A stretch of DNA of 64,000 bases from Rhizobium sp. Q54 (GTDB lineage Bacteria; Pseudomonadota; Alphaproteobacteria; Micropepsales; Micropepsaceae). Where the stretch lies: the NCBI GenBank assembly GCA_945860165.1, contig CAMAPL010000002.1:62001-126000 (forward strand). Reading direction: 5' to 3'. The notes under the pieces are model-generated. The model was not told where the DNA came from, made no database searches, and saw only the letters and a list, made by a program, of their open reading frames with translations. Each line of letters begins with the position of its first letter. Position 1 is the stretch's first letter. The position numbers and the translations under genes are program-made. Of this stretch, positions 40,945-50,929 are shown one piece after another.

Positions 40945-43386
40945 TCAGCGGTCGTCGTGGTCCGGTAGCAAGACTTCGCGCACGCCCTTATGATTGGGGC
41001 TTGAGACCACGCCGTCCTGCTCCATCCGTTCGATCAGGCTAGCGGCGCGGTTGTAGCCGATCTGCAGCCGCCGCTGGATGTAAGAGGTCGACGCCTTTTT
41101 GTCACGCGCCACCACGGCCAACGCCTTGTCGTAAAGATCGTCGCCCGGCTGGCTGTTGCCGCCACCCAGTAGCGCATAGGGATCGTCGCTGTCTTCGTCC
41201 GACTCTTCGGTGACGGCGTCGAGATATTCCGGCGCGCCCTGCGCCTTGAGGAAACGCACCACGTCTTCGACTTCGTGATCCGACACAAAGGGACCGTGGA
41301 TGCGCTTTATGCGACCGCCCGCCGCCATATAGAGCATGTCGCCTTGGCCGAGCAGCTGTTCGGCGCCCTGTTCGCCCAGGATAGTGCGGCTGTCGATCTT
41401 GCTTGTCACCTGGAAGGAAATGCGGGTGGGGAAGTTGGCCTTGATGGTGCCGGTGATCACGTCCACTGATGGACGCTGGGTCGCGGCGATCAAATGGATG
41501 CCGGCGGCGCGCGCCATCTGCGCCAAGCGCTGCACCGCGCCTTCGATCTCCTTGCCGGAAACCATCATCAGGTCGGCTACTTCATCTACCACCACCACGA
41601 TATAGGGCAGCGCCTCGAATTCCAGATTCTCGTCCTCATAGAGCGGCTTGCCGGTTTCGCGGTCGAATCCGGTCTGCACCGTGCGCTTGAGGACTTCGCC
41701 CTTGTCCTTGGCCGTCTTGACGCGTTCGTTAAAGGCTTCGACGCCGCGCACGCCCATCTTGGACATCTTGCGATAGCGGTCTTCCATTTCGCGCACCGCC
41801 CATTTCAGGGCGACGATGGCCTTGCGCGGATCGGTGACCACGGGCGAGAGAAGATGCGGGATGCCGTCATAGACCGACAATTCCAGCATCTTGGGGTCGA
41901 TCATGATCAATCGACACTGCTGCGGCGACATCCTGTACAGCAGCGACAGGATCATGGTGTTCAGGCCCACCGACTTGCCCGAGCCGGTGGTGCCGGCCAC
42001 CAGAAGATGCGGCATCTTGGCGAGATCGGCGATCACCGGCTCGCCGCCAATGGTCTTGCCCAGCGCCAGCGACAGCGGCGCGCGGGCCTTTTCATAATCG
42101 GCCGAAGCGAACATCTCGCGCAGGTAAACCGTTTCGCGGAACTGGTTGGGCAGTTCTATGCCGATCACGTTGCGTCCCGAAATGGTGGCGATGCGCGCCG
42201 CCACGGCGCTCATGGAACGCGCCACGTCGTCGGACAGCGAAATGACGCGACTGGATTTCACGCCCGCAGCGGGTTCGAATTCATAAAGCGTGACGACGGG
42301 TCCAGGACGCACGGCAGTGATGCGGCCCTTGACGCCGAAATCGGCCAGCACCGCTTCCAGCATGCGGGCATTTTCCTCCAGCGCCTCGTCGGAAAGCGTG
42401 TGGGTATTCTTGACGGTGATGGGCTCGGCGAGCAGACCGAGCGCCGGAAGCTGGTAGTCGCCCGAGGCCAGGTTGAGCGCGGGCTGCTTGTCGGCGCGCT
42501 TGGCGCCATTGGCAGGGGCGCGCATGTCGCGCTGGACGCGGGTCTTCTGGCGTTCGGCCAGGCGGGCGGCGGCGATGGGCTCAGGCCTTATTGAGCCGGG
42601 ACTGGTCGAACCGGGGCTTTGCGCCTCGTCTAGGTGATAGGCGCCTTCATCGTCATCGTCATACTCGTGGACATTGTCTTCATCATCCTGATGATGATGA
42701 AAGCCGAAATTGGGCTTCTTGATCAGGCCAACCAGCCATATCGCGCCGGCGGGAATCGCCATCACCCCGCGCACCATGGGCATCAGACGCAGGCCGGTGG
42801 CGAGGAAGGCCAGCGGCAGGCCCGCCAGCAACAAAAGCAGCGGCAGCGCCCAGCTCAGCATCGGCAGCTGCCAGATCTGCGCCGCATGGACGGAAAGTCC
42901 GCTGGCGGCAATGCCGATCATCCCGCCGGCACCGGCGGGCAGGGTGGCGGGCTGCGGAAACAGTCCCAGGCCCGCCGCCACGGTCGCGGTGCCCAGCGGC
43001 CAGGCGACAAGCCGCCACATGGCATATTTCAGCGATTTGCCGCGCAGGGCGCGGGCGCCCCAGACAAACAGCGGCGCCAAGAAGGCCGTAGCGGCCAGGC
43101 CGAAAATCTGCAGCATCAGATCGGCCGCCACCGCGCCCAGCGGGCCCAGCCAGTTGGCGACATCGCGCACATTGGCGTTGTTCAGGCTGGCATCGTCCGA
43201 GGCATAGGTGACAAGGGCGATCAGCGCCGCCGCTGCCGCCAGAAACAGTGTCAGGCCCGCACCGCGCAGCGCCACCATGCGGGTCAGCCGGTTCACGGCC
43301 CGCTTGGCATCGGCCAGGGCATCGCTCATGGCGCCGCCCTTGGCGCGCGGGTGATAGACCCCACCGATCATTCTGGACTGCGCCAT
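40945..43386 (-). CDS. ftsK: DNA translocase FtsK
   Basis: The 813-residue protein has four N-terminal membrane helices (about 35-215), an acidic linker (DDEDNVHEYDDDDEGAYHLD), and the FtsK motor with Walker A GTTGSGKS and Walker B in YIVVVVDEVADLMM. The C-terminal gamma winged helix (ARDKKASTSYIQRRLQIGYN) reads KOPS sites. It couples septation to chromosome dimer resolution at dif. The start at 43386 (MAQSRMIGG) is likely; an internal ATG before SDALADAKRAV is an alternative. Standard length for short FtsK. Confidence 0.96.
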   Translation of the reverse strand: MAQSRMIGGVYHPRAKGGAMSDALADAKRAVNRLTRMVALRGAGLTLFLAAAAALIALVTYASDDASLNNANVRDVANWLGPLGAVAADLMLQIFGLAATAFLAPLFVWGARALRGKSLKYAMWRLVAWPLGTATVAAGLGLFPQPATLPAGAGGMIGIAASGLSVHAAQIWQLPMLSWALPLLLLLAGLPLAFLATGLRLMPMVRGVMAIPAGAIWLVGLIKKPNFGFHHHQDDEDNVHEYDDDDEGAYHLDEAQSPGSTSPGSIRPEPIAAARLAERQKTRVQRDMRAPANGAKRADKQPALNLASGDYQLPALGLLAEPITVKNTHTLSDEALEENARMLEAVLADFGVKGRITAVRPGPVVTLYEFEPAAGVKSSRVISLSDDVARSMSAVAARIATISGRNVIGIELPNQFRETVYLREMFASADYEKARAPLSLALGKTIGGEPVIADLAKMPHLLVAGTTGSGKSVGLNTMILSLLYRMSPQQCRLIMIDPKMLELSVYDGIPHLLSPVVTDPRKAIVALKWAVREMEDRYRKMSKMGVRGVEAFNERVKTAKDKGEVLKRTVQTGFDRETGKPLYEDENLEFEALPYIVVVVDEVADLMMVSGKEIEGAVQRLAQMARAAGIHLIAATQRPSVDVITGTIKANFPTRISFQVTSKIDSRTILGEQGAEQLLGQGDMLYMAAGGRIKRIHGPFVSDHEVEDVVRFLKAQGAPEYLDAVTEESDEDSDDPYALLGGGNSQPGDDLYDKALAVVARDKKASTSYIQRRLQIGYNRAASLIERMEQDGVVSSPNHKGVREVLLPDHDDR

Positions 43387-43432
43387 TTTTACTCCCCCTC
43401 CGCCCTACGCATCGCAAGCGCTGCTACGGGCA

Positions 43433-43467
43433 CCTCCCCCATCCGGCGCTTTGCGCCATGGGGGAGG
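43433..43467. repeat. CCTCCCCCAT palindromic intergenic repeat
   Basis: CCTCCCCCAT and ATGGGGGAGG are perfect complementary arms around CCGGCGC-TTT-GCGCC, which is itself a hairpin. The 35-nt element lies in the 108-base gap between the aminotransferase stop and the ftsK start (both minus strand). Elements of this form are widespread in alphaproteobacterial intergenic regions. It might terminate or attenuate read-through into ftsK. Confidence 0.7.
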
Positions 43468-43494
43468 CTGGCCTGCGCTTGCCTTGCGGTCCTA

Positions 43495-44688
43495 CTAGAG
43501 AATTTCTCTCAATCTTTCGAGTGCGGTCATAATGGTTGACAAATCACTAACGAGGGCCACCCGGACATAAGAAAATCCAGGATTTGACTGGGTTTTTCCG
43601 ATAATAATTTCGCGGCCCATATAGGCGCCGGGCAGCAGCCGCACCCCCTGGTCACGCCACGCCCGCAGGGCGAAATCTTCGCCATTGCCGACATCCAGCC
43701 AAAGGAAAAAGCCTCCGCCTGGGCGGGTCATGCGGTCACCCAAAATACGTTCGGCTGCCGCCATCTTTTCGGCATAGGCCAGCCGGTTGGCGGTGACATG
43801 GCCCTCGTCGCACCAGGCGGCGGCGGAGGCCGCCTGCACCGGCCCCGGCACCGTCGGCCCCGCCACATTGCGGAAGGCACGGAATTTCTCGATCAGGCCG
43901 GGACAGCCTGCCACGATGCCGGAGCGCAGGCCGGGCAGGCCCGAGCGCTTGGACAAGGAATGAAAGCTCAGCAGGTTTTTAAAGCCGCCGCTTTGAGCCA
44001 GCCGTGTCGGCAGCGCGCAGGCGGGTGGGTGGTCGAACCAGATATCGGCATAGCACTCGTCCGCCAGCACGAAAAAGTCATGGCTCTCGGCCAAGCGAAA
44101 AAGCGTGTTCCAATAGGCTTCGTCCGCCGCCGCGCCTTCGGGATTGGAGGGGCTGCAGATGTAAACTGCGGACAGCAGGTCCAGCGTTGCCTTGGGCAGG
44201 CCGGCGAAGTCGGGCAGGAAACCATTGTCCCTAAGCGCGGGCACGTAGAGCGGCTCAGCGCCGCTGGCGAGCACGGCGGCCGCATAACACTGATAGAAGG
44301 GATTGGGCATCGCCACGACAGGCCGCCCGCCGCCTTTGCTGTCCGGCATGAAGGGAAATAGCACCGAGAACAGGCCTTCGCGGGTGCCGTTCAGCGGCAG
44401 CAGATGTTTCTCTGGGTCTATCGCGCCGTTGAGGGCGAAGCGGCGGTTCAGCCATCCGGCTGCGGCATCGCGCCAGTCCTGCGTGCCGGCGATGGCGGGA
44501 TAATTGCCGAAGCTGGCGGCGTTCTGGGCCAGCGCGGTGCGGACGAATTCCGGCACCACACCGCTGGGATCGCCTATCGCCAGGGTGATGGGTTCCTTGC
44601 CTGGCTTCACATCGCCCAGCAGCGTCGCCAGGCGGGCGAAAGGCCCGGGCGGCAGGTCGGCAAGGCGGCCGTTGAAGGACAAGGACAC
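43495..44688 (-). CDS. Class I/II aminotransferase, probable N-succinyldiaminopimelate aminotransferase
   Basis: The protein of about 397 residues is a fold-I PLP aminotransferase. It has FGNYPAIAGTQDWRDA (substrate loop), PNPFYQCYAAA, CSPSNPEG and DECYADIWF, with the PLP lysine in SFHSLSKRSGLPGLRSG. The opening NGRLADLPPGPFARLATLL and the GDPSGVVPEFV pattern are those of the alphaproteobacterial DapC-like group in lysine and peptidoglycan precursor synthesis; substrate remains inferred. The start is uncertain: GTG 44688, TTG 44682 (best placed after GGGAG) or TTG 44724. No dap gene is adjacent. Confidence 0.87.
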   Translation of the reverse strand: MSLSFNGRLADLPPGPFARLATLLGDVKPGKEPITLAIGDPSGVVPEFVRTALAQNAASFGNYPAIAGTQDWRDAAAGWLNRRFALNGAIDPEKHLLPLNGTREGLFSVLFPFMPDSKGGGRPVVAMPNPFYQCYAAAVLASGAEPLYVPALRDNGFLPDFAGLPKATLDLLSAVYICSPSNPEGAAADEAYWNTLFRLAESHDFFVLADECYADIWFDHPPACALPTRLAQSGGFKNLLSFHSLSKRSGLPGLRSGIVAGCPGLIEKFRAFRNVAGPTVPGPVQAASAAAWCDEGHVTANRLAYAEKMAAAERILGDRMTRPGGGFFLWLDVGNGEDFALRAWRDQGVRLLPGAYMGREIIIGKTQSNPGFSYVRVALVSDLSTIMTALERLREIL

Positions 44689-44778
44689 TCCCGAAAACAA
44701 AGCGGTGCGGGAATGTAGAGACAAATAAAAACGGGCGCCACCCTAGCGGATGGCGCCCAAGTCTTCGGGGACGAACGC

Positions 44779-45932
44779 TTAGTCGTGGACGGTTTCGCCG
44801 CGCAGGTTGATGTCCAGGCCATCGACCCCGACTTCGGGCGAGACGCGCATGCCGATGATCATGTCGATCAGCTTGAGGATGATGAAGGTGCCAACCGCGC
44901 AATAGGCGAAGGTGATGCCAACGTCATAAAGCTGGATCAGCATCTGTCCGATATTGCCGTCATTCAGCCAGCCTTTGCCGGCGGGGTTGATGGCGCTGCT
45001 GGCGAAGGCGCCGGTGAGCACCGCGCCCAGCGCGCCGCCCACGTCATGCACGCCCCAGGCATCCAGGCTGTCGTCATAGCGCAGCGCCTTCTTCTTCCAC
45101 ACGGCAGCGACATAAAAAACCACACCGGCGGTTACGCTGATGATCAGCGCGCCGACCGGATCGACAAAGCCAGACGCCGGGGTGATCGGCACCAAGCCGG
45201 CAACCGCGCCTGAGATCATGCCCAGCACAGAAGGTTTCTTGGCGATGGCCCATGCGGAGCCTGCATTGAAGCCGAACCAGCCGACCCACAGCAGCGATGC
45301 GCGGATCACCGACAACACCAGATTTTGCGGCAACATGTTCTCGCGGCCGTAGCCGATGCGCTTGCCCAGGCCGGGCAAGTCACCAGCGCGGCGGTGCCGG
45401 CGTTCAGATGAACCACCGAGCCGCCGGCATAGTCCAGCGCGCCCATGGTGAGAGGATGCCGCCACCCCAGACCATGTGGGCGATCGGGCAATAGAAGAAG
45501 ATCAGCCACAGGCCCATGAACTTCAGGAAGGCACTGAACTTCATGCGGTCGGCGAAGGCGCCGGCGATCAGCGCCGGGGTAATGATCGCGAAGGTCATCT
45601 GGAACAGTATGAACAACGATTCTGGGATGGTGTCGGACAGCGAGACCACCTTCATCGGCCGCAGAAAGAGATAGCTGAAATCCCCGATAAACTGGTTCAG
45701 CGCCAGGTTGCGCCAGCACGTTCTTCTTGCGCACCATGCCGTCATAAAACAGGCCAAGGCCCGGAATGGTCATCATCAACACCAGCGCCGCCGATGTCAG
45801 TAGCCAGGCGGCGTCGCCGCTGTTCAGGGTAGGCGTGGGGGTTTGTGCGAATGCCGGCGTGGCCAGGAAGGCTGCCGCCAGCAGGCCCAGCAAGGGACCT
45901 TTAAGCGTGAGGGGGTTGGATTTTGCAGACAC
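44779..45932 (-). pseudogene. amt: Ammonium transporter, multiply frameshifted
   Basis: The sequence begins with a signal peptide and [36 protein letters not shown]. It then changes frame near 45710 and loses about 45 residues before resuming as [37 protein letters not shown] and [17 protein letters not shown]. It changes frame again near 45455 ([20 protein letters not shown]) and once more near 45370 (GKRIGYGRENMLPQNLVLSV, ASLLWVGWFGFNAGSAW and an intact C-terminal half). The three shifts plus an internal deletion make a working Amt channel impossible as read. An intact amtB paralogue lies 83 bases upstream on the same strand. Confidence 0.8.
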
Positions 45933-46014
45933 CGTTTTTCCCGATTTTTGTTGGCTATAAAAAGCAAAAGGGGTGCGGTGTTACCCGCGCCCCCAAAGCT
46001 TGAACAAGGCTGGC

Positions 46015-47442
46015 TTACATATTGTAAGCGCGTTCGCCATGCTCGGCGATGTCGAGGCCTTCGCGCTCGACTTCTTCCTTCACGCGCAGACCGATGGTCA
46101 GCTTGATCAGGCCGAACACGATCAGGCTGCCTATGCCGGACCAGCAGATCGTGGTCAGCACGGCCTTGGCTTGCGCGATCACCTGCGGGACCAGACCGGG
46201 ATAGACGGCCGCGCCGCCTGCCGTGTAGTCCACGATGCCCGCGCCGCCCAGCGCTGGATCCACTAGGATGCCGGTGGCGATGGCGCCTATGATTCCGCCG
46301 ATGCAGTGCACACCGAAGACATCCAGGCTGTCGTCATACTTGAACATGCTCTTCACCACGCTGACGAAGAACAGGCAGGCCGGGCTGACCACAAGGCCCA
46401 GCACGATGGCGCCCATCGGACCTGCAAAGCCGGCCGCAGGCGTAATCGCAACAAGACCTGCAACCACACCTGAAGCCGCGCCCAACAGGCTCGGCTTGCC
46501 CTTGAGCAGCCATTCGAAGGCTGGCCAGGCAATGCCCGCCGCCGCGGTGCAGAGGAAGGTGTTGAGCATGGCCAGGCCCGCATAGCCGTTGGCTTCCAGG
46601 TTGGAACCGGCATTGAAGCCGAACCAGCCGACCCAAAGAAGCGAGGCGCCGACCATGGTCAGCGTCAGCGAGTGGGGCGCCATGGCCTCGGTCTTGTAGC
46701 CGATGCGCTTGCCGCACAGGATCGCGCCGACCAGCGCTGCGATGCCCGCATTGATGTGCACAACGGTGCCGCCGGCAAAATCAAGCGCGCCGAAGCCCCA
46801 GATCATACCCGCGCCGGCAACCGTTGCATCGGCCGGATTGGTCGAGGCAAATTCCGGTCCGGGCCACCACCATACCATGTGGGCGATGGGGAAGTAGACA
46901 AGGGTCGGCCACAGGACGGAGAAAACACAGATGGCGCTGAACTTCATGCGCTCCGCGAAGCCGCCGATGACCAGCGCCGTGGTGATTGCCGCGAAGGTCA
47001 TCTGGAACGCCACGAAGACGATTTCCGGAATGACCACGCCACGCGAGAAGGTCTCGACGATGGTGGCGGTATCCACACCCTTGAGCAGCGCCTTGGAGAA
47101 GCCGCCGACATAGGCGTTGAGCGTGCCGCCGTCCGTGAAGGCCATCGAATAGCCCCACAAGGCCCAAACCACCATGACGATGCAGGTTATGACCAAAGAC
47201 TGGGTCAGCACCGACAGCATGTTCTTGGAGCGGACCAGGCCGCCATAGAACAATGCCAGACCCGGCAGGATCATCAGCAACACTAGGATGGTGGAGACGA
47301 GCATCCACGCCGTATCCCCCTTGTCCGGCGTCGGCGGCGCGGCCGCTACAGCCTCCGCGTAGGCTGCGCCAGCGGTCAGCGCGAGCGTGCCAAGGTTGGC
47401 AAGCACCGCAAGACCCGCTTTCTTCAAACTTTCAGTTCTCAT
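46015..47442 (-). CDS. amtB: Ammonium transporter AmtB
   Basis: The 475-residue protein has an N-terminal signal peptide (VLANLGTLALTAGAAYAEA) and eleven membrane helices. The Amt signatures are LFYGGLVRSKNMLSVL, MTFAAITTALVIGGFAERMK, DFAGGTVVHINAGIAALVGA (first pore His) and DSLDVFGVHCIGGIIGAIAT (second pore His). It carries ammonium across the inner membrane and is gated by GlnK binding. It is 39 bases behind glnK, the conserved glnK-amtB operon. Confidence 0.96.
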   Translation of the reverse strand: MRTESLKKAGLAVLANLGTLALTAGAAYAEAVAAAPPTPDKGDTAWMLVSTILVLLMILPGLALFYGGLVRSKNMLSVLTQSLVITCIVMVVWALWGYSMAFTDGGTLNAYVGGFSKALLKGVDTATIVETFSRGVVIPEIVFVAFQMTFAAITTALVIGGFAERMKFSAICVFSVLWPTLVYFPIAHMVWWWPGPEFASTNPADATVAGAGMIWGFGALDFAGGTVVHINAGIAALVGAILCGKRIGYKTEAMAPHSLTLTMVGASLLWVGWFGFNAGSNLEANGYAGLAMLNTFLCTAAAGIAWPAFEWLLKGKPSLLGAASGVVAGLVAITPAAGFAGPMGAIVLGLVVSPACLFFVSVVKSMFKYDDSLDVFGVHCIGGIIGAIATGILVDPALGGAGIVDYTAGGAAVYPGLVPQVIAQAKAVLTTICWSGIGSLIVFGLIKLTIGLRVKEEVEREGLDIAEHGERAYNM

Positions 47443-47481
47443 GTTTCAGTCCCCTTTATGGACGCGTGAAGCCTTTTGGGC

Positions 47482-47868
<387 letters not shown>

Positions 47869-47967
47869 TTAACGATTTATCAAGAAGCGGGCCAGTTCTT
47901 CGGAGAATGACTAAAGCTCTGGTAAAAATGGATTTTTTGCGGAAAAACGTACCTCGGTGACTCTAAA

Positions 47968-47989
47968 ACAGGCAGGGTATTTTGCCTGT
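47968..47989. promoter_or_regulatory. Inverted repeat in the glnK / monooxygenase divergent region
   Basis: ACAGGCA-N8-TGCCTGT is a perfect 7-bp inverted repeat spanning two helical turns, located 148 bases upstream of glnK and 56 bases upstream of the divergent monooxygenase start. It looks like an operator for a dimeric regulator serving one or both genes. It is not an NtrC half-site pair (TGCACC-type), so the regulator is unknown. The rest of the 224-base gap is AT-rich without clear sigma-70 boxes. Confidence 0.45.
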
Positions 47990-48044
47990 AAAATAAGCTA
48001 AATGCCGTTTTTGCCTAAATACTAGGCGTGATTGGAGCGCAAGT

Positions 48045-49268
48045 TTGAAGCAGGCGGATGTGGTGATTTCCGGGGGCGGCATGGTCGGCCTGACCCTTGG
48101 CCTTGCGCTGGCCCAGGGTGGATTCAAGGCCGTGATCGCCGATGCGGTCCCGGCCGCGGCGATACTCGACCCCAAATTCGATGGCCGGGTGTCGGCGCTG
48201 GCCTATGCCAGTGTGCGGATGCTGACTGTGCTGGGCGTGTGGGAAGGCCTGGCGCCGTACGCCCAGCCGATTCGCGAAATACTGGTCACGGATGGCGTCG
48301 CTGGACGGACAGCCTCGCCTTTTTCGCTGCATTTCGATGCCCAGGAAGTCGGCGCCGAGGCATTGGGCCATATTGCCGAGAACCGGCACATCCGCGCCGC
48401 GCTGTATGGCGCGGTGGCGGCCAGCAAAAACCTGGAACTGATCGCGCCCGCGACGGTGAAAAGCATAAAGTCCGATGGCGGCGGCGCGGTTGTGTTGCTG
48501 GAGGATGGCTCCGAAATTGCCGCGCCGCTGGTGGTTGCCGCCGATGGGCGCGAATCGCGGCTGCGCAATGAAATGGGCATCAATTTGGTCGGCTGGTCCT
48601 ACCCGCAAGTAGGCATCGTCGCCACGGTGGAGCATGAGAAGCCGCACAATGGCGTGGCCTATGAGCATTTCCTGCCGTCAGGTCCTTTCGCCATTTTGCC
48701 GATGACGGGAAACCGTTCCTCACTGGTATGGACGGAAGACAAAAAGAAAGCACCTGCGCTGCTGGCTTTGGACGAAGCGGGCTTCAATGAAGAACTGTCG
48801 CGCCGCTTTGGCAGTCATCTTGGCAAGACCACAGCCACCGGTCCCCCCTGGTCCTATCCGCTCAGCTTCCATCTGGCGCGCGACTTTGTGCGACCACGCT
48901 TTGCGCTGGCGGGTGATTGCGCCCATGGCATTCATCCCATCGCGGGGCAGGGCCTGAATCTGGGCCTGAAAGACGCTGCGGCGCTGGCCGAAGTGCTGCT
49001 GGATGCCGCCCGGCTGGGCCGTGACATTGGCGTCCTGGACACACTCAAGCGGTACGAACGCTGGCGGCGCTTCGATTCTTTTGCCTTGGCCGCGTCCACC
49101 GATGCCCTCAACCGGCTTTTCTCCAACGACATCGCGCCGTTGCGCCATCTGCGCGACCTGGGACTGGGGATCGTGGACGCCATTGGCCCGGCACGGCGCT
49201 TCTTCATGCGCCACGCTGGCGGCGATATGGGCAAGTTGCCGAGGCTTATGAAGGGTGAAGCAGCCTAA
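48045..49268 (+). CDS. UbiH/UbiF/Coq6 family FAD-dependent monooxygenase
   Basis: The 407-residue flavoprotein has the Rossmann FAD motif VVISGGGMVGLTLGLALAQ, the second FAD motif VVAADGRESRLRN (DG fingerprint) and RFALAGDCAHGIHPIAGQGL (GD motif). This family hydroxylates the benzoquinone ring in ubiquinone synthesis; which position cannot be told from sequence. The start is TTG 48045 (MKQADVVISGGG) by family alignment. Together with coq7 at 8 kb it covers two hydroxylation steps. A common repeat and a hypothetical gene follow. Confidence 0.9.
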   Translation: MKQADVVISGGGMVGLTLGLALAQGGFKAVIADAVPAAAILDPKFDGRVSALAYASVRMLTVLGVWEGLAPYAQPIREILVTDGVAGRTASPFSLHFDAQEVGAEALGHIAENRHIRAALYGAVAASKNLELIAPATVKSIKSDGGGAVVLLEDGSEIAAPLVVAADGRESRLRNEMGINLVGWSYPQVGIVATVEHEKPHNGVAYEHFLPSGPFAILPMTGNRSSLVWTEDKKKAPALLALDEAGFNEELSRRFGSHLGKTTATGPPWSYPLSFHLARDFVRPRFALAGDCAHGIHPIAGQGLNLGLKDAAALAEVLLDAARLGRDIGVLDTLKRYERWRRFDSFALAASTDALNRLFSNDIAPLRHLRDLGLGIVDAIGPARRFFMRHAGGDMGKLPRLMKGEAA

Positions 49269-49274
49269 CTCCAA

Positions 49275-49312
49275 TGTCATCCCCGGCGAGCGCGAAGCGC
49301 GAGGGAAGGGGG
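49275..49312. repeat. Short intergenic repeat of the GTCATCCCCGGCGAG type
   Basis: The stretch TGTCATCCCCGGCGAGCGCG-AAGC-GCGAGGGAAGGGGG is a partly palindromic sequence (GCGC-GAA-GCGC core) that resembles a repeat common after convergent genes in Alphaproteobacteria. The remaining bases up to 49397 show no gene; GC-rich stems continue into the end of the neighbouring minus-strand gene. Confidence 0.55.
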
Positions 49313-49397
49313 CCCAGGTGGAGAGGCTTTCGCGGGCGTTGGCAGCTGGTTTCCCTTCGCCTCAGGCCGGAAAGCGGCGTTCGGCTGGAAATAACAG

Positions 49398-49808
49398 TCA
49401 GTGAATTGTCTTTTTCCAGCGCGCGCTGGCGCGTTCGCGCGCTGAGAGCGGCGCGCGAGCTTCGCTGCGCGAGGTCAGGGCGGTGGGAAGTTCTTCGTAA
49501 AACCGCCGCGCCACCAGGCCGATGTGCTGGGCGCGCATTTCTTCCGCCTCGTCTCGGCTGTTGAATATCTGCGCCTCGAACAGATAGTGGATCGCGGTGC
49601 CCTTCTTGATTTCCTGTATCTCTTCCACCTGCTCTTCGGCCACTTCCAGGGCATGGCGAAAATGGGCGTTGGCATCGGATTTGTCGCGGTCCTGCTGGTT
49701 GATGCGCGCGACATTGGCCTGGTCAAACCGTTTCAGGGCCGGCAAGGCGAAGTGATAAAAGCCCATGCAGGCGAGTACAAAAGCGCATGCCCACAATACA
49801 TTTTCCAT
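49398..49808 (-). CDS. Hypothetical membrane-anchored protein
   Basis: The 136-residue protein has one N-terminal membrane helix (VLWACAFVLACMGFYHFAL) followed by a charged, probably coiled-coil region (ARINQQDRDKSDANAHFRHA, EVAEEQVEEIQEIKKG) and a C-terminal helix (FNSRDEAEEMRAQHIGLVAR). The final 27 residues (TSRSEARAPLSARERASARW) are Arg/Ala-rich and are encoded by GC-rich palindromes (AGCGCGCG with CGCGCGCT at 49419-49444), so the gene may have grown into a repeat. The start overlaps the zapE stop. Function unknown. Confidence 0.7.
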   Translation of the reverse strand: MENVLWACAFVLACMGFYHFALPALKRFDQANVARINQQDRDKSDANAHFRHALEVAEEQVEEIQEIKKGTAIHYLFEAQIFNSRDEAEEMRAQHIGLVARRFYEELPTALTSRSEARAPLSARERASARWKKTIH

Positions 49809-50929
49809 CAGGACGCCAATCCGTGAATGCCGTGGCCCCGCCGTAGATAATCCTCCGACTGCATTTCGGCAAGGCGCGAGGCGGTGCGGCGGAAGGAGTC
49901 CGAAGCGATGCCGGCGGGATACAGCTGATCGGGGGGCGTGGCGGCGGAGCAGATCAGCTTCACACCCTCGTCATACAGCGTGTCGATCAGCAGGGTGAAA
50001 CGCCGTGCCACATTGTGCATATTATCGGTCATCGTCGGAATATGGTCGATTAGCACGGTGTGGAATTCCTGCGCCACCGCCAGGTAATCGGCTGCCGCCA
50101 GTGGCCGGTCGCACAGTTCGTCGAACGAAAAGCGCGCCACGCCGCGCGCCGCTTGTGGCACCACCAGGGTGCGCCCCAGCACGGTGAGGCTTGCGGGTTT
50201 TCCACGCGCGTAGGCGCGAGCCGGGGCGCCATTCAAAAAGTTGCTGTCGGTCAGCCGCTGCCATGCCGCATCCATCTCCGCGTCAGCCTGGGTCGAAAGC
50301 GGCATGAGATAGACATTCAGGCCGGAGATGCGCTGCAGGCGGTAATCGGTGGGTCCGTTCAGCTCTACCACGTCCAGCCGGTGTTTGATCTCTTCTATAA
50401 AGGGTAGGAAGAGCTGGCGGTTCAATCCGCCTGCATAAAGACGGTCCGGCGGGGTGTTGCTGGTGACGACGATGACCACGCCATCAGCGAACAGCTGGTC
50501 GAACAAACGCCCCAGGATCATGGCGTCGACGACGTCTGTGACCTGAAATTCGTCAAAGCACAGCAGGCGCGCTTCATCTGCGATGCTTTTTGCCACCGGC
50601 GGGACGGGATCGTCGCTGCCTGCCTTCTGGCGCTGGGCGTGAAGGCGGGCATGCACATCCACCATGAAACTGTTGAAATGGGCCCGGCGCTTCTTCGCCA
50701 CGGGCGCTTCCTCGAAGAAGAAGTCCAACAGCAGGGTTTTTCCGCGCCCGACATCGCCCCAGATATAAAGGCCTTTAGAGGAGGCGGGAGCCTTGCGGAA
50801 CAGCCAAAAGCCACGCTTTTCGCCAAGACATTTTGCCAGCGCGTCCAGTCGGCGCACGGCGTTTTCCTGCGCCGGATCGGGCTTGAGTTCGCCGTTGAAC
50901 ATCGCGGCGCGATACTGGTTCAACAGCAT
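49808..50929 (-). CDS. zapE: Cell division protein ZapE (AFG1-like ATPase)
   Basis: The 373-residue AAA+ protein of the AFG1 family has Walker A in YIWGDVGRGKTLLLD, Walker B in LLCFDEFQVTDVVDA, and the VVVTSNTPPDRLYAGGLNR and RFSFDELCDRPL sensor blocks. In E. coli ZapE associates with the Z-ring under low oxygen; mitochondrial Lace1/Afg1 relatives help clear respiratory-chain subunits. It overlaps its neighbours by a base or more on both sides, forming a run from asd to the hypothetical gene. Confidence 0.93.
   Translation of the reverse strand: MLLNQYRAAMFNGELKPDPAQENAVRRLDALAKCLGEKRGFWLFRKAPASSKGLYIWGDVGRGKTLLLDFFFEEAPVAKKRRAHFNSFMVDVHARLHAQRQKAGSDDPVPPVAKSIADEARLLCFDEFQVTDVVDAMILGRLFDQLFADGVVIVVTSNTPPDRLYAGGLNRQLFLPFIEEIKHRLDVVELNGPTDYRLQRISGLNVYLMPLSTQADAEMDAAWQRLTDSNFLNGAPARAYARGKPASLTVLGRTLVVPQAARGVARFSFDELCDRPLAAADYLAVAQEFHTVLIDHIPTMTDNMHNVARRFTLLIDTLYDEGVKLICSAATPPDQLYPAGIASDSFRRTASRLAEMQSEDYLRRGHGIHGLAS

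Noticed and set aside
47880-47905. Possible sigma-54 promoter for glnK on the minus strand (TGGCCC-N5-TTGAT)
   Set aside because: The -24 GG is present but the nearly invariant GC of the -12 element is replaced by GA, so it is not a supportable sigma-54 site.
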